Positions 1 through 7,765 of a stretch of 21,203 nt of DNA are shown here, in pieces. Position 1 is the stretch's first letter, and each line of letters starts with the position of its first letter. The notes beneath the pieces were generated by a model. It searched no databases and had not been told where the DNA came from. It saw nothing but the letters and a program-made list of their open reading frames with translations. The stretch covers positions 1 through 21,203 of the forward strand of contig JALGZR010000079.1 of assembly GCA_025774805.1 (NCBI GenBank), read 5' to 3'. The stretch is from a bacterium (GTDB lineage: Bacteria > ARS69). A program made the position numbers and the translations under genes.

Positions 1-928
1 ACCGGCCCCTCCCGCGTCCGTTTCAGCTGAGAGGAGGTGATCTTCAAACAACCGTGGCCGTCATGCCCGTCCTCGGAGCCGGAGACATTTCAACAGAGAA
101 TGGGATTGCCTCCTGGCCGCTGTGGAAACAGGCAGCGCCTGAAACAGAGCCAAACACACGAGGAGCACCACACCACCCGGGGGCAAGGACAAGACGGACG
201 CCCTCCATGGTATTTCCAAAGCCGTCGTGGTCGCATCCTGCGGGACCGCCTGCTGACGGCGCTAGTCTTGGGCAAGATACCCTGGCGCAACGAGTTTGCG
301 AAGGACACGAACGTTCGCCAAGTCAGCCGGCAGGCGGTTCCCATCAAAGAGAAGAGTATACCGTGCGGTGGCTCGGCACAAGAGTCACCAGTATGGTCGG
401 ACCGACCACGGAGCGATCGCTCAAGATGGCGCTCATGGGGTTTCTGTTCTTCCACCTGTGCATGTTGGGATTACGAACCCTTTGTCAAATAGATGAGGAG
501 GGCCCAGCTTCGCTCACGGCCAGCAGCAGTAAACATGGCTTAGGCGGCCCTTCTGAGCCACCCCCTTCCCGGGCTCGAACCTGCCCGGAACCCGAGGTGC
601 GATAATGCGTCGTCGACGTGACCGTGGGTCGCCCTGGCCACTCGCCATTCTGCTCCGCCCCGCCGCTCTCGCCCGCCGGACGAGCTGACACCTTCCGGTG
701 ATGCATTGATCAGTATCGCTCCACACCGTTGAGATGCTCCGCCCCGCTTCTTTCGCCTCCGGAGACGGGCGGGCAGAAATCGGGTGGCAATATTTCGACG
801 GGTATTGGCCGACGGTCGGTCCCGAGGCCGTTAGTTCCATGCCACTCGAAATCGTGGGATTCTTGTCTCTGCGAGTGGTATTATCCGTGGGGCACGGCGC
901 AGTGATTAGAGCGCAAGGGAGGCTCCCG
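1..928. other. gene-poor stretch, no recognisable coding region
   Basis: I see no convincing gene here. A strong extended Shine-Dalgarno-like string lies at 32-40, but the nearest starts are a GTG at 54 and an ATG at 63, too far away or marginal. The frame they open (to 605) reads as low-complexity Pro/Ser/Gly-rich sequence with no domain I recognise. The other frames are equally poor, and by eye the base composition is less GC-biased than in the genes to the right. A hairpin sits at 569-588 (six-base stem, eight-base loop). The stretch may be the decayed remains of a gene or mobile element, or a long regulatory region. Nothing in it can be called with confidence. Confidence 0.5.
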
Positions 929-1513
929 ATGAGGACGGTAATTCGAGAAACGCACAACGTTTCTGGGGCGGTTGTATTCCTTTCCTGTCTGCTCCTCCTG
1001 GCAACGAGTGCGCACAGTGGACCCGAGGAAGATTCAGTTGTGAAAGAGGGAGAGCGACTTGTTCACGTCTTGGACTGCAATATCTGCCATACGCCGAAGA
1101 CCTTCACTCCCGAGGGTCCCCGCCTGGACATGTCACGCCTGCTGTCAGGGCACCCCTCCAACGACAAGCTTCCCGAGATTCCGGCCGCCTCTATCGGTCC
1201 CGCGGGATGGGGTGGTCTCTTCAATAATCACCTGACCGCCTGGGCCGGGCCGTGGGGTATCAGTTTCGCGACCAACCTTACCCCGGACGAGGAAACTGGA
1301 ATCGGATTGTGGGCAGAGGATCTCTTTGCAGGCGCTATCCGGAACGGCAAGCATATGGGTGCGGGCCGGCCGATTCTTCCTCCGATGCCTTGGGAAGCCT
1401 ATTCGCGGCTGAGCGACGAGGAACTACACGCCGTCTTCACCTACCTAAAGTCGCTTCCCGCCATTAGGAACCCGGTGCCTGATCCGATTCCGCCAGAAAC
1501 CGAAGGTGAATGA
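929..1513 (+). CDS. exported monoheme c-type cytochrome
   Basis: This is a 194-residue secreted electron carrier. Residues 1-30 form a signal peptide with a hydrophobic core around 12-26. One heme-binding CxxCH motif (C50, C53, H54) follows. A likely axial Met is M153 in the PPMPW context, and the ...LSDEELHAVFTYLKSLP helix near the C-terminus is typical of small class I cytochromes with GRPILPPMPW cores. I chose ATG 929 over the in-frame ATG at 734 because GGGAGG lies 6 bases upstream at 917-922 and this start begins the signal peptide directly. The protein presumably works in the periplasm. It stands alone, with no oxidase or dehydrogenase gene nearby, so its partner is unknown. The heme-binding assignment is firm; the pathway is not. 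Confidence 0.88.
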   Translation: MRTVIRETHNVSGAVVFLSCLLLLATSAHSGPEEDSVVKEGERLVHVLDCNICHTPKTFTPEGPRLDMSRLLSGHPSNDKLPEIPAASIGPAGWGGLFNNHLTAWAGPWGISFATNLTPDEETGIGLWAEDLFAGAIRNGKHMGAGRPILPPMPWEAYSRLSDEELHAVFTYLKSLPAIRNPVPDPIPPETEGE

Positions 1514-1740
1514 TCGAGACTGTGCCGTGCCCGTCGCTAAACCCAGATCCACGGATAAGCACTCGCCCATACAGGATTTCGCGATTCTCCCGTCATTTTC
1601 GTCGATGCGGGCGTACGCGTTTTCTCGGAGAGGGAGATCTTCCCGTCGGTGTCGGGAGATCGCACATCCATGGTGCTGGTGAAAGCTCAAAACGCGCGCA
1701 CTTCCCCCCGTATCATCAATGTTCGGTAAAGATGAGGAGA
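1514..1740. other. non-coding gap after the cytochrome gene
   Basis: This is 227 bases with no credible reading frame. It separates the cytochrome gene from the 3' end of the transposase remnant and probably includes whatever is left of that element's terminal sequence. I could not identify a terminal inverted repeat or a clear terminator. Confidence 0.4.
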
Positions 1741-2106
1741 CTATCTCAGGGCGTGGACGCTTGACTGGGCCGACGTGAACAGATCGGCCACATCGGGACC
1801 TCTTGCCAGTGCAAGTCGGTTCCTTCTTCCGGAGCGCAGGATGCGGGCTGCGACGCAGAACCAGTAAAGGCGAAGGGCTTTGATCTGGAGGGCGTGGTCT
1901 CTCGTCGGCAGCACGAGGACCGTGAAGGCTCGAACCAGGATGTAGGCCAGCATGACCAGAGTCAGCCAAGTCCGATCCGCCAAGAACTTCTGACTCGGAA
2001 GGTGCCGCGCTCCGAAACCGTTCGTGAACTCTTCGATGTAGTTCTCCACTCCACCACGCGCCAAGTGGTGGCGCATGACCCAACGTGTCCTCGGGCGCCC
2101 ACGGTG
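1741..2106 (-). pseudogene. C-terminal remnant of an IS1380-type transposase
   Basis: Read on the minus strand, about 120 codons remain before a TAG stop at 1741-1743. The retained part carries the hallmark end of IS1380-family DDE transposases. It has an ARGGVENYIEEF-like segment that includes the conserved glutamate after the RG turn, then the hydrophobic LTLVMLAYILVRAF stretch, then a basic RILRSGRRNRLALA tail. Full-length members are roughly 400-450 residues, so most of the catalytic domain is missing. The frame hits a stop upstream near 2127, and nothing transposase-like follows. The only in-frame Met (ends at 2076) lies inside the conserved segment and is not a real start. The element is dead, and it marks past insertion and deletion in this gene-poor region. 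The family call is from memory of the motif pattern. Confidence 0.7.
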
Positions 2107-2441
2107 ACTCCCCCGGATCGTGAACGCGGAGCCAGGCTATCGGAGGGGATTCGTGTCGGAGCTGTGGTTGCGCATGCGCGGCGCTCTTCGGCGCAGGGGG
2201 TGACCACTTTCGGGCCTCGGGAGAAACGGACGGTGCGGGGTTGGTTGGAGTCAGGCAAAGAAGGGCGGCAAAGACGAAGATCGCGGGCCCGGCGCATGGT
2301 TATCCTCCCGGCTGGTCCCGTCCGCGGACAGGATCCGAGGCGGGCCACGGGGACTGGCCGGCGAGCCGGCCGAATGACTTGGCCCGAGCCCGCTACTCCG
2401 CATGCTGTCAATTGGCTGTGTCGGGTTCAATCTGTCGACAG

Positions 2442-2458
2442 GTTCGGCCGGACCGAAC
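2442..2458. repeat. short perfect hairpin
   Basis: A six-base stem (GTTCGG at 2442-2447, CCGAAC at 2453-2458) encloses a five-base loop and directly follows the TGTCGACA palindrome at 2433-2440. No T-tract follows, so it is not a typical terminator. It lies about 200 bases before the propeller gene and may be a leader structure or a chance match. Confidence 0.3.
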
Positions 2459-2653
2459 GGCCCGCAGGCACGGGAGGTGTAAGAGGCTGCTACGGGGCGG
2501 GTTAGCTATGACACTACCCTCATGACTGACGGATGTCAGTGTAATGGCCCCGCGATTGTCGTAGGCTCTTCTCAGAGCGATGGAACCTCCTCGGAACCGT
2601 CGCCCGCCGGAGCCGTTGACGCGGACGGCCCGCGCCGGGCTCCGACATATTCC

Positions 2654-2658
2654 GGAGG
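2654..2658 (+). promoter_or_regulatory. ribosome binding site that fixes the propeller gene start
   Basis: GGAGG ends 7 bases before ATG 2666. It supports that ATG over the upstream in-frame ATG at 2522, which has no comparable site. Translation from 2666 also begins directly with a signal peptide. Confidence 0.7.
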
Positions 2659-2665
2659 ATCCGTC

Positions 2666-4279
2666 ATGTCTGCTTTCCTCCCGATCCTCGGCCGCCGCCA
2701 GTTCCCGGTTCTTCTCTTAGTTCTCGCCGCATGGATCGGCCTCGCCGAAGCGTCATTCGGTCGATCTGATCGCTACCATGAGCGGTCACCCGAACCCCGA
2801 ATCCCAGACCTTGTCTGTACTTGGGAGCCCGTACCGTTGAACGGGTGGGTGAGCTGCACCGCGCTTGCGATGGCGCCATCCAGCCCTTCCCGTCTTTACA
2901 TGGTTCCTTACCGCGCCTCCGTCCATCGTTCCGACGATCAGGGCGACTTCTGGTACATAGCATCGCGAAATTTACCTTCCGATGTCGATATTGCGTGTCT
3001 CGCCGTCTCGCCGGTGGATCCCGACGTCGTCTTTGCAGGACTGGTGGATTACCACGGCATTTACAGATCAGTAAACGGAGGGGCGTCCTGGAGGCGATCG
3101 GACGTGGGTATCGATGCCCGGCACGTGCTCGCAATCGCGTTCCATCCGGCGGCCACCGAGGTCACCGACCTGGAAGTGGTTGAACGGGACTCTTCGTGGA
3201 TCCACGAAGCCGGGGAGTGGTGGTGGATGGATTCTGGTGGAGGCTACGTGAAGGTCCATGCGGACGATTGGGCGCAATGGTGGCCGCCCGGCTCTGCCCG
3301 ACCAGATCTCCCCTCTCCTCAAAAGCTGGAAACGAAGCTAATCGCTGCAGACCACGGAACCGGAAGCGTGGTGTACCTCTGGATAGAATCCTACGGGTTC
3401 AATGCCCTTTATCGGAGTGATGACAGAGGGGTGAACTACACTTCGATAGGCGCCTTCTTCGACGCCGTGGATGCCGTCGTGGATCCGGCCGACGACTACC
3501 GGGTGTTCGCGCTCACCGGGGATTCGGGCGAGAGGGTGAAGCTTTCGACTGACGGTGGTGTAGCCTGGTCCGCTCGTTCCGCGGGACTTCCCTCCGGCAC
3601 TCCCGTTTCGCTGCTCATGAACCGGACGGATGGGGACCATTTGTTGGCCGTGTTCGCGGATGCGGGTCTGTACGAGTCCACGGACGGCGGAATGACCTGG
3701 GCGGCCGTTCCCGTGGACCTGCAGGGCGCGACGATCACGCATGCGGACTGGGACGGGGAGTACGGTCGAGCGTACCTCGCCACGGAGCAGGACGGGATCT
3801 ACGTCATCGGGATCGGCTTTGTGAATGAAGGACTCTATACGCGCTCCTTCACGGCCATCGAGTACTCGATCTGCCACGAGACGCTGATCGTCGGAACAAA
3901 GTGGGGCGGCGCGTGGGCGCGGTGGTTTCCTCGTGGCGTCGGTGCCCCCGACGTGGCCCGGACTACGGCGCATCGCCCCGACCTCACCGTAGGACCGAAC
4001 CCGTTCTCGACCAGGACAACGATTCGATTCGGACTCCCGGACGGCGGCCTTTCGACCCGCCTGGCGGTCTTCGACGCCGGCGGTCGGCGGATCCGCACCC
4101 TGATTGACGGAGCGCGGCCGGCCGGCCCGAACTCGGAAATCTGGAACGGCCGGGACGATTCCGGGAATATCGTGAGCGCGGGTGTCTACTTCCTGCGATT
4201 GGAGGTGGGGGGGGGAAGTGACGACGCGGCGCGTGCTTCTTGTGCGATGAGGTCCGAGGACGATCGATACGTAGCTTGA
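2666..4279 (+). CDS. secreted Asp-box beta-propeller protein with FlgD/T9SS-like C-terminal sorting domain (3' end probably frameshifted)
   Basis: The 537-residue product has a signal peptide (about residues 1-30). It then has five Asp-box motifs of the form S-x-D-x-G-x-x-W/Y (near 89-96, 135-142, 251-258, 294-301 and 338-345), the signature of BNR/sortilin-type beta-propellers. A Trp-rich insert lies at 178-207. Residues 439-515 match the FlgD-Ig/type IX sorting-domain pattern: PNPF, then VFDAGGRRIRTL, then IWNGRDDSG, then SAGVYFLRLEVGG. After residue 515 the match breaks at a run of nine Gs (4207-4215). With one G fewer the frame would end at 4250 as ...GGEVTTRRVLLVR, which is the normal finish for this domain. 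The protein is therefore probably exported and anchored or released at the cell surface. The ligand or substrate is unknown. A second secreted protein follows 55 bases after the present stop. Confidence 0.85.
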   Translation: MSAFLPILGRRQFPVLLLVLAAWIGLAEASFGRSDRYHERSPEPRIPDLVCTWEPVPLNGWVSCTALAMAPSSPSRLYMVPYRASVHRSDDQGDFWYIASRNLPSDVDIACLAVSPVDPDVVFAGLVDYHGIYRSVNGGASWRRSDVGIDARHVLAIAFHPAATEVTDLEVVERDSSWIHEAGEWWWMDSGGGYVKVHADDWAQWWPPGSARPDLPSPQKLETKLIAADHGTGSVVYLWIESYGFNALYRSDDRGVNYTSIGAFFDAVDAVVDPADDYRVFALTGDSGERVKLSTDGGVAWSARSAGLPSGTPVSLLMNRTDGDHLLAVFADAGLYESTDGGMTWAAVPVDLQGATITHADWDGEYGRAYLATEQDGIYVIGIGFVNEGLYTRSFTAIEYSICHETLIVGTKWGGAWARWFPRGVGAPDVARTTAHRPDLTVGPNPFSTRTTIRFGLPDGGLSTRLAVFDAGGRRIRTLIDGARPAGPNSEIWNGRDDSGNIVSAGVYFLRLEVGGGSDDAARASCAMRSEDDRYVA

Positions 4280-4334
4280 AGAGGTTTTGCCGCATGCCCC
4301 GGCCGTGTTTGGTAATCCGAATAGGAGGAACGCC

Positions 4335-4895
4335 ATGAAGCGTTTCATGACCATCGTCTCCGTTTTCGTGGTCTGTGTAATCGCGCCGAATACGCTCGCG
4401 ACCACCGACGACCACTTCGGCTGGACCGTCAGCTCAAGCTCCACCAATGCGAACATCCACTATTCTTTGGCGCCCTTGGGTGACCCGGGTACACTGTACC
4501 TGTGGCTCCAGTGCTCCTCGGGCGTGACCGGAGCGGCTGCGTCCGAGTGGCAGATGGTCACGACCGGGATGTCCTGGGGTGGCATTGTCCCCACTGGCCC
4601 GTACGTCTTTGCCGGGCCGCAGACTGACCTGCTGGGTGCCTTTGTTAACGTGGGTCCCGTTACGATGGTAGGCATCATCACTGTGCTCGACTCCAGTGGC
4701 GGGAACATCTGCTTCGCTCCGTCGGTGCTGAACAACCGCAACATCACGGTGGGTGTAGACGGCAAGGGATACCCCAACGACTGGAGGGGCTTCGCGAGTG
4801 GCGCAGGCACACCGTGCGAGTGGGATGAGGTCCTCTGCTTTATCGACGCTGTCGAAACCGAATCCTGGGGTCGCGTCAAGAGTCTCTACCGCTGA
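4335..4895 (+). CDS. secreted protein of unknown function with a conserved-looking C-terminal tail
   Basis: I do not recognise the family. The product is 186 residues with a signal peptide (about 1-22, ending ...NTLA). The mature part is rich in Gly, Ser, Thr and Val and predicted mostly beta, with Cys residues in QCSSG, NICFAP, TPCEW and VLCF that could pair as disulfides outside the cytoplasm. It ends with an acidic-to-basic tail, ETESWGRVKSLYR. ATG 4335 is chosen over the in-frame start at 4287 because AGGAGG lies at 4323-4328, 6 bases upstream, and because the signal peptide begins there. It is probably co-transcribed with the preceding propeller gene. The tail may be a recognition or processing signal, but that is inference only. 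Confidence 0.75.
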   Translation: MKRFMTIVSVFVVCVIAPNTLATTDDHFGWTVSSSSTNANIHYSLAPLGDPGTLYLWLQCSSGVTGAAASEWQMVTTGMSWGGIVPTGPYVFAGPQTDLLGAFVNVGPVTMVGIITVLDSSGGNICFAPSVLNNRNITVGVDGKGYPNDWRGFASGAGTPCEWDEVLCFIDAVETESWGRVKSLYR

Positions 4896-5074
4896 GTATT
4901 GGCCGGGAATCACTTCTGCTCGCCCGGGACCGGGGGGACGGGGGGAGGGGCGAGGGTGTCACTCGTCCTGCCGCGGCGTGCATCGCCTGCACGCTCGTGG
5001 ATCTACCTTCCGGGTCGTGCGGGAACGCATCGACGGATCAACCCTCAGGCAAAGAGGGAATTCCTTTCCTCTCG
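4896..5074. other. convergent intergenic region with a G-run cluster
   Basis: This 179-base gap lies between two convergent genes. It contains five closely spaced G-tracts of 3 to 6 Gs at 4926-4956. I see no stem followed by a T-tract, so no classical terminator can be named for either gene. Confidence 0.5.
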
Positions 5075-5992
5075 CTACCGAAACATCACCGCCACCCCCG
5101 CGACCGCGACCACCGCGCCCAGAACCTCGCGGGCCGTCACGCGCTCCCGGAAGAGCAGCACCGCGGGGGGGATGATCAGCACGGGCACGATCGACATGAT
5201 CGTGGAGGCGATTCCGGTCTCGGTGTGTTGGACCGCGAGGAGCGAGAGCGAGACCCCGAGGAACGGCCCGAACGTCGCCCCGAGCGTGATCAACCGCATG
5301 GCCGGGCCGTTCCGGAGCGCGGCCCCCACCCGTTGCCAGCGGTCCAGGGCCGTGAACAGCACGACGAAGCCGAAGGTCCCCGCCAGGATTCGGATCTGCG
5401 TCGCGGCGAACGGATCCCGGTCCGCGAGCCCGATCTTGCCCAGCACGAGACCGACCGCCTGTCCGAGCGCCCCTCCGAACGCGAGGAGGATCCCGGCGAT
5501 CGGGCGGCGCGGGCGAGCCTCAGGCGTTTCCGGCGATTCGTTCCGGCTCCGGGCGGGGCGCTCCAGCACGACGACGCAGATCCCCCCCACCGTGAGCCCC
5601 ATGCCGAGGAGGTGCAGAGGCGTGAGGCCCTCCGCCAGAACGGTCCAGCCGATCAGCGCGGTGAGGGGAGGCACGGACGCCATGACGAGCATCGAGATCC
5701 GAGAGCCGATCATGACGAACGCGCGAAACAGGAAGAGATCCCCCAGAGCGAACCCGATCACTCCCGAGGCCGCGAGCCAGAGCCAGGCGTCGAGTGGAAA
5801 GCCGGCGGGAAGGGGCTGACCCCGCGCCACCGCGTTCCAGATCGCGATGCCGCAGAACCCGATGACGAGACGGAGCAGATTGACCGCGAGCGAGCCGACC
5901 CGCCGGCCCGCGGCCTCGAAGGAGAGCGCCGTGATGGTCCAGCAGAACGCCGTGCCCAGGGCGGCCAGCTCGCCGAGACGGGACTCGAACAA
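5075..5992 (-). CDS. EamA-type drug/metabolite transporter (DMT superfamily)
   Basis: This 305-residue integral membrane protein shows the EamA pattern: two homologous halves of about five helices each (roughly 5-140 and 160-305), joined by a polar Arg/Pro/Glu linker at about 147-163. Each half ends with the usual conserved block, ALIGWTVLAEGLTPLHLLGM in the first and LLFRERVTAREVLGAVV in the second. The length is standard for the family. The start is a TTG at 5992, because the frame is closed just upstream by the stop of the preceding gene (5999-6001), leaving only 6 bases between them. No strong ribosome binding site is visible, which suggests translational coupling. The family exports or imports metabolites, amino acids or drugs, and the substrate cannot be told from sequence. 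Confidence 0.88.
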   Translation of the reverse strand: MFESRLGELAALGTAFCWTITALSFEAAGRRVGSLAVNLLRLVIGFCGIAIWNAVARGQPLPAGFPLDAWLWLAASGVIGFALGDLFLFRAFVMIGSRISMLVMASVPPLTALIGWTVLAEGLTPLHLLGMGLTVGGICVVVLERPARSRNESPETPEARPRRPIAGILLAFGGALGQAVGLVLGKIGLADRDPFAATQIRILAGTFGFVVLFTALDRWQRVGAALRNGPAMRLITLGATFGPFLGVSLSLLAVQHTETGIASTIMSIVPVLIIPPAVLLFRERVTAREVLGAVVAVAGVAVMFR

Positions 5993-5998
5993 GACGGC

Positions 5999-6658
5999 TC
6001 AGGCTTCCGAGAAGAGGCGGGCGATCCCGGCGGCGTCGTGGAAGAAGCGGCGGAGCTCGGCCGGCTTCGGGCGTTTGCCTGACCGGTACACGACCAACCA
6101 GTCGCCGTCGGCTTCCACGCACCACCCGGCGTGACGCTCGAAGTGGCGGAGGATCGGTCCCCGGAAGAGCTCGCGGACCGCGGCCTCGTCGCTCCCGCGC
6201 AGGAGGTTTTTCCGGGAGAACTCGGGGTGGGCATCGAAGTCGATGTCCTGCATCCCCAGCGCCGACCCGATCCGGTGGAAGACGTTCTCGGGTCGGAGCT
6301 CGAACGCGGGCAGACCGCGGCCCGGCAGGGGGAAGGCGCAGACGGTGACCCGATGTTGGCTCGAGCTCGAGCCGCTCCCCGTGGTGTACTTCCAGTCGAA
6401 CGCCACGAGGTCGAATCCCTCCGCATGACCCCGCAGGACGGACGAGGCCTGACGCGCCCGGCCGCTTCCGAAGAGCCGAAGCGATTCGAGCGGTACCTCC
6501 GGGACGCCCGAGACCTTCTCCTCGTAGGAGAGCCCCATGCGACGGGCGGCGTTTCGCAGCGACTCGCGACGCCGCCTTTCCTGGCGGAAGCTGAAATAGA
6601 ACAGCGCGCCCACGATCAGGGCGGCGGCGGCCAGGTAGATAAAGGGTCTCAGGTCCAT
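5999..6658 (-). CDS. conserved membrane-anchored protein of unknown function
   Basis: The product is 219 residues. One N-terminal transmembrane helix (about 5-24) is followed by a strongly basic stretch (QERRRRESLRN) that should stay in the cytoplasm. A soluble domain of about 170 residues follows, with the pattern FDLVAFDWKYTTGSGSSSSQ, then LPAFELRPE, then DIDFDAHPEFSRKNLLRGSDE, then AVRELF, and a GDWLVVYRSGKR turn near the end. I recall this pattern from many uncharacterised bacterial proteins but know no function. I start at ATG 6658 because it places the helix at the N-terminus; the longer frame to 6757 adds a non-conserved polar extension. It is followed after 6 bases by the EamA transporter gene, so the two are almost certainly one operon. 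Confidence 0.75.
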   Translation of the reverse strand: MDLRPFIYLAAAALIVGALFYFSFRQERRRRESLRNAARRMGLSYEEKVSGVPEVPLESLRLFGSGRARQASSVLRGHAEGFDLVAFDWKYTTGSGSSSSQHRVTVCAFPLPGRGLPAFELRPENVFHRIGSALGMQDIDFDAHPEFSRKNLLRGSDEAAVRELFRGPILRHFERHAGWCVEADGDWLVVYRSGKRPKPAELRRFFHDAAGIARLFSEA

Positions 6659-6804
6659 CGAGGCAGGATACCCTGTCTCGACCGGGCTGCCGACCCCGGG
6701 GTGCCCGGTCGTCGATTCCCGGACAGCGAACCCGGCGTCGGGCATCGTCACTGGCAACCCGACCCGTCGCCACCCCGTATCCCTTTCCCAGGAGGTGAAC
6801 GATC
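6659..6804. promoter_or_regulatory. divergent promoter region
   Basis: This 146-base gap separates the minus-strand membrane-protein/EamA operon from the plus-strand DUF4097-like gene, so promoters for both must lie here. I cannot assign -35/-10 boxes with confidence. The plus-strand gene has an extended ribosome binding site, AGGAGGTGA at 6790-6798, 6 bases before ATG 6805. Confidence 0.5.
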
Positions 6805-7698
6805 ATGAAGAATCCCCTGTCCGCCGTTCTTCCGCCCGCCGCGAGTCTCGCGCTTCTGCTCTTCGCCGGCGCTTCCTTCGCCAGGGACATCAACCACCAC
6901 TTCCACGAGCGCTACGACGTGACCGAGGGAATGCGTCTCATCCTCGTCCATGAGGACGGAGACGTGGAGATCCGGCCCGGTGAGGAGGACGTTCTCGAGG
7001 TCGACGTCGTCTACCGGAGGGACGTCAAGCGCATCGGGGTCGGGAAGGATCCCGAATTCGAGGTCGAGGTCACTCGGGACGGCGATACGATCCGAATCGC
7101 CGGCCGGGAGTCCGGCCACGCCGGAATGAACGTCGTGACCATTTCCCACATTCAGGAGTATCGCTACACGATTCGGGCGCCGGCGTGGCTCGATCTGGAC
7201 CTGCGCGGCGACGACGGGGACGTGAGCATCGCCGGGTGGCGCGGGCGTCTCGGGGCCCGAGGCGAGGACGGAGACGTGAACCTCGAGGGCTGCGAGACCG
7301 TGGCCCACATCGATCTGGACGACGGGGACCTGGATCTGTCCGGCTGCTCGGGAGACTTCGACATCCGGGTCGAGGACGGGGACGTCCACCTGCGCAATCA
7401 CGTCGCGGAGCGGCTCCGTATCCGGACGGACGACGGCGACGTCACGGCGGATCTGCGGGGAGCCGACGACATGGACACCGAGATCCAGGTGGAGGACGGA
7501 TCGGTGACCCTCCGTCTCCCCGGCGACCTCCCCGTGGAGTGCCTGGTGCGGACGGAGGACGGCCGGTTCCGGGCCGACCTCCCCACCGCCCGCAGGGTCG
7601 AGATCCGGGATCAGGCGGGGTACGTGGAGCTGGCGGGGACGAAGGGCAAGATCCGAATCACGACCGACGACGGCGACATCGAGCTGCGGGAGCGGTAG
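6805..7698 (+). CDS. secreted DUF4097-like repeat protein (putative adhesin/beta-helix)
   Basis: The 297-residue product has a signal peptide (1-26, cut after ASFA). The rest is a regular repeat in which short beta-strand pairs are punctuated by a D-G-D turn: HEDGDVEI, DDGDVSI, EDGDVNL, DDGDLDL, EDGDVHL, DDGDVTA, EDGSVTL, EDGRFRA and a final DDGDIEL. Spacing is about 20-25 residues. This is the DUF4097 (putative adhesin) style of right-handed beta-helix, with an acidic edge that could bind cations. The ninth repeat closes the protein within seven residues of the stop, so the chain looks complete. The start is firm, with AGGAGGTGA 6 bases upstream. Family members are often found with membrane or envelope-stress regulators, but none is next to it here. 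The exact role is unknown. Confidence 0.8.
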   Translation: MKNPLSAVLPPAASLALLLFAGASFARDINHHFHERYDVTEGMRLILVHEDGDVEIRPGEEDVLEVDVVYRRDVKRIGVGKDPEFEVEVTRDGDTIRIAGRESGHAGMNVVTISHIQEYRYTIRAPAWLDLDLRGDDGDVSIAGWRGRLGARGEDGDVNLEGCETVAHIDLDDGDLDLSGCSGDFDIRVEDGDVHLRNHVAERLRIRTDDGDVTADLRGADDMDTEIQVEDGSVTLRLPGDLPVECLVRTEDGRFRADLPTARRVEIRDQAGYVELAGTKGKIRITTDDGDIELRER

Positions 7699-7712
7699 TC
7701 TCGATCCGACTT

Positions 7713-7765
7713 CGGGTCGAGAGTCGACCCGGCCGTCCTGATCCCGCGGGTCGAGAGTCGACCCG
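7713..7765. repeat. tandem pair of identical 19-base hairpins
   Basis: Two perfect copies of a 19-base inverted repeat (8-base arms CGGGTCGA/TCGACCCG around a GAG loop) lie at 7713-7731 and 7747-7765. They form part of a direct repeat of about 34 bases; a third, partial copy of the flank (ATCCCGCGGGT) follows at 7776-7786. They fill the gap between the DUF4097-like gene and the STT3-like gene. No T-tract follows either hairpin. They could end or attenuate transcription, stabilise the upstream mRNA 3' end, or bind a protein as palindromic sites. Confidence 0.75.

Larger units (their letters stand above)
2107..2665. other. gene-poor stretch upstream of the secreted propeller gene
   Basis: No frame here looks like a protein. 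The in-frame extension of the downstream gene back to 2522 lacks a good ribosome binding site and codes for polar, low-complexity sequence, so I treat it as leader. There is a perfect hairpin at 2442-2458 (stem GTTCGG/CCGAAC, five-base loop) just after a TGTCGACA palindrome at 2433-2440. These could be operator-like or chance in GC-rich DNA. The promoter of the secreted-protein genes should lie here, but I cannot place it. Confidence 0.4.

Noticed and set aside
569-588. tRNA-like or terminator-like hairpin (CCGGGC/GCCCGG arms, TCGAACCT loop)
   Set aside because: The loop recalls an antisense T-loop, but no acceptor stem, anticodon arm or D arm can be built around it, and no T-tract follows for a terminator.
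54-605. 183-codon open frame starting GTG 54
   Set aside because: The product is Pro/Ser/Arg-rich with no domain and no plausible ordered core, other frames are equally open, and the ribosome binding site is too far from the start.
3338-4456. long open frame on the minus strand opposite the propeller gene
   Set aside because: It is antisense to a gene with clear Asp-box and sorting-domain motifs. Its product is Arg/Pro-rich and typical of GC-driven shadow frames.
5520-6893. 457-codon minus-strand open frame
   Set aside because: It overlaps the EamA and membrane-protein genes in another frame and reads as Arg/Pro/Gly-rich noise.
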